Shown: in pieces, positions 59,919 to 64,000 of the stretch
Layout of the letters: the number at the start of each line of letters is the position of its first letter
Position numbering within the stretch: the stretch's first letter is position 1
Source: Chryseobacterium pennae
Lineage (GTDB): Bacteria > Bacteroidota > Bacteroidia > Flavobacteriales > Weeksellaceae
DNA: 64,000 nucleotides
Reading direction: 5' to 3'
Assembly (NCBI RefSeq): GCF_003385515.1
Contig: NZ_QNVT01000032.1
Coordinates: forward strand, 1 to 64,000
Translations under genes and position numbers: made by a program
Notes under the pieces: generated by a model
The model's input: the letters and a program-made list of their open reading frames with translations, nothing else
What the model was told of the DNA's origin: nothing
Databases searched by the model: none

Positions 59919-60959
59919 ATGAAAAAGATAACATATTATATAGCAGCACTTGCCATTTTTCCTTTGGTGATAGGCTGTAAAAGCCAGAATCAGTTAGGAG
60001 AGAAATTAAAACCAACCGTTATTACAGAAACCGTGGTTCATGACACCGATGATCCGGCCATATGGATCAACCCTGATGATGCATCAAAAAGTATCATCAT
60101 CGGAACAGATAAAGACACGGATGGCGGGCTCTATGCCTTTGATCTTAATGGTAAAATCATCCACAAAGTCTCAGGACTTAAACGTCCTAATAACGTGGAT
60201 ATTGAATATGGTTTTGTTTTAAATGGAAAAAAGACAGACATAGCAGCAGTTACCGAACGTGAAACCAATAAGGTTAAACTGTATTCTCTTCCTGAATTGA
60301 AGGAGGTTGGCGAAATTTCTGTATTCGAAGGAGAAACAGAGCGGGGTCCAATGGGAATATCCATGTATAAAAATCCGGAAACAGGAGATATTTTTGTGAT
60401 TGCAGGAAGGAAATCCGGACCTAAAGATGGTTATTTATGGCAATATAAGCTTTCGGAAAAAAATGGAAGCATCATCGGGGATGTTGTCCGCAAATTTGGA
60501 AAATACAGCGGTTTGAAAGAGATAGAAAGCATTGCTGTGGATGATGAGCTGGGATATATTTATTATTCAGATGAACAGTTTGGAGTTCACCAATATTATG
60601 CAGATCCGGCAAAAGGAAATGAAGAACTTCTTGTTTTCGGGCAGGGTGATTTTACATCCGATGTAGAAGGGATCTCCATCTACCCTACTTCCAAAGGAAA
60701 AGGATATATTTTGGTATCTGATCAGCAGAATGATTCTTTCAATGTATACCTGAGAGAAAATCCTGCAAAAGGAAGAATAGCAGCCATTCCGGTTTCTACG
60801 CTAGAAAGCGATGGTTCTGAAGTTACCCATGTTAATTTAGGGCCAAAATTTCCTAAAGGCGTTTTTGTAGCTATGAGCAATGGCAGGGTATTTCATTTGT
60901 ATGACTGGAGGCTTATTGATGAAAGAATTCAAGCTGCTTTAAAAGCTCAGAAAAAGTAA
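59919..60959 (+). CDS. beta-propeller phytase lipoprotein
   Basis: A 346-residue 3-phytase of the BPP family. Lipobox VIGC with Cys20. The calcium-binding and phosphate-binding phrases are VVHDTDDPAIWINPDDASKS, IIGTDKDTDGGLYAFDLNGK, RPNNVDIEYGF and SIAVDDELGYIYYSDEQFGV, in the order of the six-bladed Bacillus phytase. It removes phosphate from Ca-phytate outside the cell or in the periplasm. Same operon as the TonB-dependent receptor. Family size is about 350-380 residues, so it is complete. Confidence 0.92.
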   Translation: MKKITYYIAALAIFPLVIGCKSQNQLGEKLKPTVITETVVHDTDDPAIWINPDDASKSIIIGTDKDTDGGLYAFDLNGKIIHKVSGLKRPNNVDIEYGFVLNGKKTDIAAVTERETNKVKLYSLPELKEVGEISVFEGETERGPMGISMYKNPETGDIFVIAGRKSGPKDGYLWQYKLSEKNGSIIGDVVRKFGKYSGLKEIESIAVDDELGYIYYSDEQFGVHQYYADPAKGNEELLVFGQGDFTSDVEGISIYPTSKGKGYILVSDQQNDSFNVYLRENPAKGRIAAIPVSTLESDGSEVTHVNLGPKFPKGVFVAMSNGRVFHLYDWRLIDERIQAALKAQKK

Positions 60960-61020
60960 TTTTCAAACACAAACAACACAATGATTGATAGTTGTGAATA
61001 TTTGCAGTTACAATAAAAAT

Positions 61021-61148
61021 TTAAACCATTAAGATTTAATAAGAGTTTAAGGATAATTAAAAGTAGCTTTGCTTTAAGTGATGCTTATTTAAAACCGTAA
61101 GATTTTTCTCTTAGCAATTCTTACTTTCTTCAAAATCTTAATGGTTTA
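61021..61148. repeat. MITE-like element with long inverted ends
   Basis: TTAAACCATTAAGATTT (61021-61037) opposite AAATCTTAATGGTTTA (61133-61148), 16 bp nearly perfect, around a 95-nt centre containing AGCTTTGCTTTAAG. I recall 'AAACCATTAAG...CTTAATGGTTT' as a frequent intergenic element of Chryseobacterium. Fills the gap between the phytase and uvrA-like genes. Confidence 0.6.
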
Positions 61149-61149
61149 T

Positions 61150-63399
61150 TTATTCAATATGTTTTCTCAGAAATTCTGCAGTATATGAAATCTTATTTTT
61201 CAATAATGCATCAGGCGTTCCTTCAAACAAAACTTTTCCACCAAATTTTCCGGCACCGGGACCAATATCAATGATCCAATCTGCCTGAGCAATGATGTCC
61301 AGATTGTGCTCAATAACAATTAATGTATTATACTGGTCTACAAGATCACTAAAAAATGACAACAGTTTTTGGGTATCACTTGGATGTAAGCCGGTGCTTG
61401 GCTCATCCAGAACAATAATCTGATGGGTATTCTTCAGTTCACGGGTTAGTTTCAAACGTTGTCTTTCACCACCTGAAAAGCTGTCCAGCCTTTGTCCCAG
61501 CATCAGATAATCCAGCCCCAGTTTTGCCAGCAGATCAAAGTTTTTTAAGATATTTTTATCTGTAAAAAAATGTTGAGCATCCAAAACCGTCATATTCATC
61601 ACTTCTACGATAGTTTTCTGATGATATTGATATTGCTGAACTTTCGGATCAAATCCTGAACCACCACACACTTCACAGGGCTGCTCAATATCATCCATAA
61701 AAGCTAAATCTATTTTTTCTACTCCTAATCCTCTACAATTTCTACAGGCTCCTTCACTATTCCGGCTGAACAGCTTTTCGGAAACATGATTGGATTCCGC
61801 AAACAGTTTTCGTACTGTATCGGATATATTTAAATACGTCAGGAGATTAGATCGGGCACTTGCTGTAAATAAAGATTGATCTATCACTGTTAAATTCGGA
61901 TAAAACAAGGGCAAAATATGGTTAATCAAGGTACTTTTTCCGGAACCTGCCACACCGGTAACAACAGTCATAATTCCTGTCGGGATATTTACACTGATAT
62001 CTTTAAGGTTGTGCAGGCTGGCATTCTTAATTTCAAGATAGCCATTAGCTTTTCTGAACTGGTTTTTTATAACTGGTTTTTCTTTAAAATAAGATCCTGT
62101 TTTTCCTTTAGATTTTCTTAATCCTCCGAAGTCTCCTTCATAGATAACTTCTCCACCACTTTTTCCAGAGCCAGGCCCCATATCGATTACCCAGTCGGCC
62201 ATTTTTATAATATCCGGATCATGTTCTACCACCAAAACAGAGTTCCCTTTATCCTTAATCTGCTGAATAATGGCATTAATATTCTGCAGATCTTTTGGGT
62301 GAAGACCAATACTGGGTTCATCAAAGATATACAGTAAATCCACCAGACTGTTTCCGAGGTTCCTTACCATTTTTATCCTTTGGGATTCACCTCCGGAAAG
62401 AGAATTTGTGCTTCGGTCCAATGTGAGATACTGCAGCCCTATATTAATGATATTCTGAAGTTTTGCAGAAAGCTCTTTAATTATGACTTCATAAGCTTCA
62501 GATTTCAGGCTTTGGATAAATTCCAACAGCTCATCAATAGAAAGTGCAGTACAGTCTGCTATATTTTTACCTTTGATCTTACAGCTCAGAATCTTTTCAT
62601 TCAGCCGTTTTCCTTGGCATGACGGGCAGGCTTTTGTGATGACAACATTACTCAAAGCATCCTTCCTTGTTATATTTTCTTTGGAATCTTTTTTAAGAAA
62701 CGTTTTTTCAATCCGGGGAATAATCCCTTCATATTTCACAGTTTTGCCCCAGTTTTTATCAGGGCATTTAGGTTTATGTTCAGGTTCATATAACAGGATA
62801 TCCCACTCTTTAGCGGTAAAATCCTTCAGCTTTTTATCATTATCAAAATAACCAGATTGTGTATATCTGGTTAAACGCCATCCGCCCGGTTGAAAGGTTG
62901 GAAACTTAATAGCACCTTCATTTAAAGACTTCGTCTGATCAATCAGGGTAGTAACATTTACTGTCTGTACAATCCCCAGACCTTCACATTCCGGACACAT
63001 GCCCTGTGGATTATTGAATGAAAATACGTTGGAATATCCTACAAAAGGGTGTCCCATTCTTGAAAACAGCAGCCTCAGGGAAGCATATACATCGGCAGCC
63101 GTTCCCACTGTGGAACGTGCATTTCCACCAAGTCTCTTCTGGTTGATGATAATGGGAACATTAAGATTTTCGATTTTATCTACATCCGGAATGCCGTAAT
63201 GCTGCAAACGGTTTCTGATAAAACTGTTCTGCGTTTCATTAATCTGACGCTGTGCCTCCGCTCCTATGGTCTCAAATACCAGGGATGATTTCCCTGATCC
63301 CGATACTCCCGTAAAAACTACGATCTTATATTTTGGAATTTTTATGGAAATATTTTTGAGATTATTCTGTCTTGCATTAGTAATTTCTATGTTTTCCAT
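61150..63399 (-). CDS. UvrA-like ABC protein, short form
   Basis: A 749-residue double-ABC protein. Walker A motifs are GVSGSGKSS (31-39) and GVAGSGKST near 475. Two ABC signatures LSGGESQR and FSGGERQR precede the Walker B segments IFDEP and VLDEP. Zinc-type Cys pairs are CPSCQGKRL and CRNCRGLG with CEVCGGSGF. Canonical UvrA has about 940 residues; this shorter form lacks the UvrB-interaction insert and resembles UvrA2/drug-resistance paralogues. It may repair drug-DNA adducts or export a drug rather than do normal excision repair. Divergent from a MarR gene, with an operator in the 52-nt gap. Confidence 0.85.
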   Translation of the reverse strand: MENIEITNARQNNLKNISIKIPKYKIVVFTGVSGSGKSSLVFETIGAEAQRQINETQNSFIRNRLQHYGIPDVDKIENLNVPIIINQKRLGGNARSTVGTAADVYASLRLLFSRMGHPFVGYSNVFSFNNPQGMCPECEGLGIVQTVNVTTLIDQTKSLNEGAIKFPTFQPGGWRLTRYTQSGYFDNDKKLKDFTAKEWDILLYEPEHKPKCPDKNWGKTVKYEGIIPRIEKTFLKKDSKENITRKDALSNVVITKACPSCQGKRLNEKILSCKIKGKNIADCTALSIDELLEFIQSLKSEAYEVIIKELSAKLQNIINIGLQYLTLDRSTNSLSGGESQRIKMVRNLGNSLVDLLYIFDEPSIGLHPKDLQNINAIIQQIKDKGNSVLVVEHDPDIIKMADWVIDMGPGSGKSGGEVIYEGDFGGLRKSKGKTGSYFKEKPVIKNQFRKANGYLEIKNASLHNLKDISVNIPTGIMTVVTGVAGSGKSTLINHILPLFYPNLTVIDQSLFTASARSNLLTYLNISDTVRKLFAESNHVSEKLFSRNSEGACRNCRGLGVEKIDLAFMDDIEQPCEVCGGSGFDPKVQQYQYHQKTIVEVMNMTVLDAQHFFTDKNILKNFDLLAKLGLDYLMLGQRLDSFSGGERQRLKLTRELKNTHQIIVLDEPSTGLHPSDTQKLLSFFSDLVDQYNTLIVIEHNLDIIAQADWIIDIGPGAGKFGGKVLFEGTPDALLKNKISYTAEFLRKHIE

Positions 63400-63408
63400 T
63401 TTAAATTA

Positions 63409-63437
63409 TTAACTTTGTTAATAGTTAACTAAGTTAA
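63409..63437. promoter_or_regulatory. MarR operator overlapping a promoter box
   Basis: A 29-bp near-palindrome built of TTAAC/GTTAA words (four GTTAA or TTAAC repeats). It contains TAACTTTG (63410-63417), a match to TAnnTTTG, 35 nt before the marR-type ATG. Position between the divergent genes fits control of both by the MarR protein. Confidence 0.65.
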
Positions 63438-63451
63438 TCAAAATTCATTCC

Positions 63452-63874
63452 ATGAAACCCACTGAAAAAAAATTTTTTGATACATTTACCGATTTCCAGT
63501 GTCTTATTCTCGCTCATATGAACAGAGGAGATATTAATGGAATAACGGCTTCTCATTATAATATAATTGAATTTATTCTTCGTAAAAAAGGATCAACAGG
63601 AAAAGAGATCGCTACCGCTTTTAAAATTACTCCTGCAGCCGTTTCCAAGCAGTTGAAAACACTCATCAGCAATGGCTTTATTGTTCAAATTCAGGATGAA
63701 ATGGACCGGAGAAAGTTCAATCTTTCAGCAACTGAAAAAGGCAGGTTTGTGGTTGAAAACTCTGAAACATTTCGAAAAAAAATCACACAGCAAGCTGCTA
63801 CAATACTCAGTTCCGCTGAGCTTAAACATTTTAATGACCTGCTGGGCAAAATTTTGAAAGAAATTAAACTTTAA
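63452..63874 (+). CDS. MarR family transcriptional regulator
   Basis: A 140-residue winged-helix regulator. ITASHYNIIEFILRKKGSTG and KEIATAFKITPAAVSKQLKT form the HTH with the recognition helix at PAAVSKQLKTLISNG; FIVQIQDEMDRRKFNLSATE is the wing with the 'D.RR.....T..G' motif; helices at both ends dimerise. It is divergent from the UvrA-like gene and likely represses it and itself through the palindrome between them. The inducing ligand is unknown. Confidence 0.88.
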   Translation: MKPTEKKFFDTFTDFQCLILAHMNRGDINGITASHYNIIEFILRKKGSTGKEIATAFKITPAAVSKQLKTLISNGFIVQIQDEMDRRKFNLSATEKGRFVVENSETFRKKITQQAATILSSAELKHFNDLLGKILKEIKL

Positions 63875-63963
63875 TCTATCTGATTCCCTATAATTAATTT
63901 GTATTTTGGGGAAACACAAAACGTTGTAACACCATAATCATTTAAAAAATTAATTTCGACTCT

Positions 63964-64000
63964 ATGAGTGAACTGATCAAAATTTTCCCGGCCTATGAAG
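63964..64000 (+). CDS. start of a gene cut by the window end
   Basis: ATG 63964 opens a frame MSELIKIFPAYE that runs off the window. Twelve codons are too few to name a family. Confidence 0.4.
   Translation, partial: MSELIKIFPAYE

Overview
The window reads as a chromosomal segment of a Flavobacteriales bacterium, most likely Chryseobacterium or a close Weeksellaceae relative. The evidence is low GC, promoters of the Bacteroidota type (TAnnTTTG boxes rather than TATAAT), a SusC-style TonB receptor with an N-terminal carboxypeptidase-regulatory domain, DUF4236, DUF2938 and DUF418 proteins, RAYT/REP-like palindromes, and a type VI secretion VgrG / PAAR-Rhs locus. No rRNA, tRNA or CRISPR array was recognised.

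Layout. 1-5.2 kb: the start of an ISAon1-like transposase at the edge, then a leftward stress-type cluster (aldehyde dehydrogenase, NTF2-like lipoprotein, broken DoxX gene, DJ-1/PfpI protein, short-chain dehydrogenase, TetR regulator) with a perfect 32-bp palindrome as candidate TetR operator. 5.2-7.7 kb: a patch of decayed genes (fragments of an XRE regulator and an unknown gene, an alpha/beta hydrolase with an amber codon directly after its nucleophile serine, a shortened RidA protein). 7.9-9.3 kb: Sel1 protein and a secreted-type hydrolase.

9.4-22.8 kb is the centrepiece. vgrG, a 462-residue unknown protein and a 1449-residue PAAR-Rhs protein ending in a deaminase-like toxin are transcribed leftward. 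They are followed by the toxin's immunity gene and a tail of displaced Rhs C-terminal cassettes. Each intact cassette starts at the same point of the Rhs core (the LYQDG codons), lacks its own start codon, carries a different toxin (AHH nuclease, GH-E-like nuclease, second deaminase) plus a different immunity gene, and three of the boundaries are marked by near-identical hairpins. This looks like a store of silent toxin/immunity modules that can be swapped onto the full-length effector gene. Two further immunity-type orphans (one Imm51) lie upstream at 23.5-24.6 kb.

25-37 kb: a mixed set of small-molecule and regulatory genes (a GNAT pseudogene, three intact GNAT genes, a methyltransferase, AraC, Crp/Fnr and HxlR regulators, thioredoxin, DUF418, DUF2938, a dihydrofolate-reductase-like protein, an MFS exporter). 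37-45 kb: an ABC transporter pair, PutP, and an M1 aminopeptidase, separated by three related terminators. 45-49.5 kb: a leftward run of short, mostly unrecognised genes, several membrane-anchored. 49.8-53 kb: a cupin/JmjC-type oxygenase, a membrane protein, a 5'-truncated surface-protein fragment and a HEAT-like protein.

53.1-55.7 kb: an ECF41-type sigma factor (WLPEP, DGGKR and DPEKL motifs, C-terminal SnoaL-like domain) with an azoreductase and two SnoaL-like genes. The sigma gene and the azoreductase gene are preceded by the same promoter, TGTCACG then 17 nt then GTCTT, which fits autoregulation. Nine copies of CTTTTAT abut the sigma promoter. 55.8-61 kb: DUF4236 protein, then a TonB-dependent receptor and a beta-propeller phytase lipoprotein as a two-gene operon. 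61-64 kb: a short UvrA-like ABC protein divergent from a MarR regulator with a palindromic operator between them, and the first codons of one more gene.
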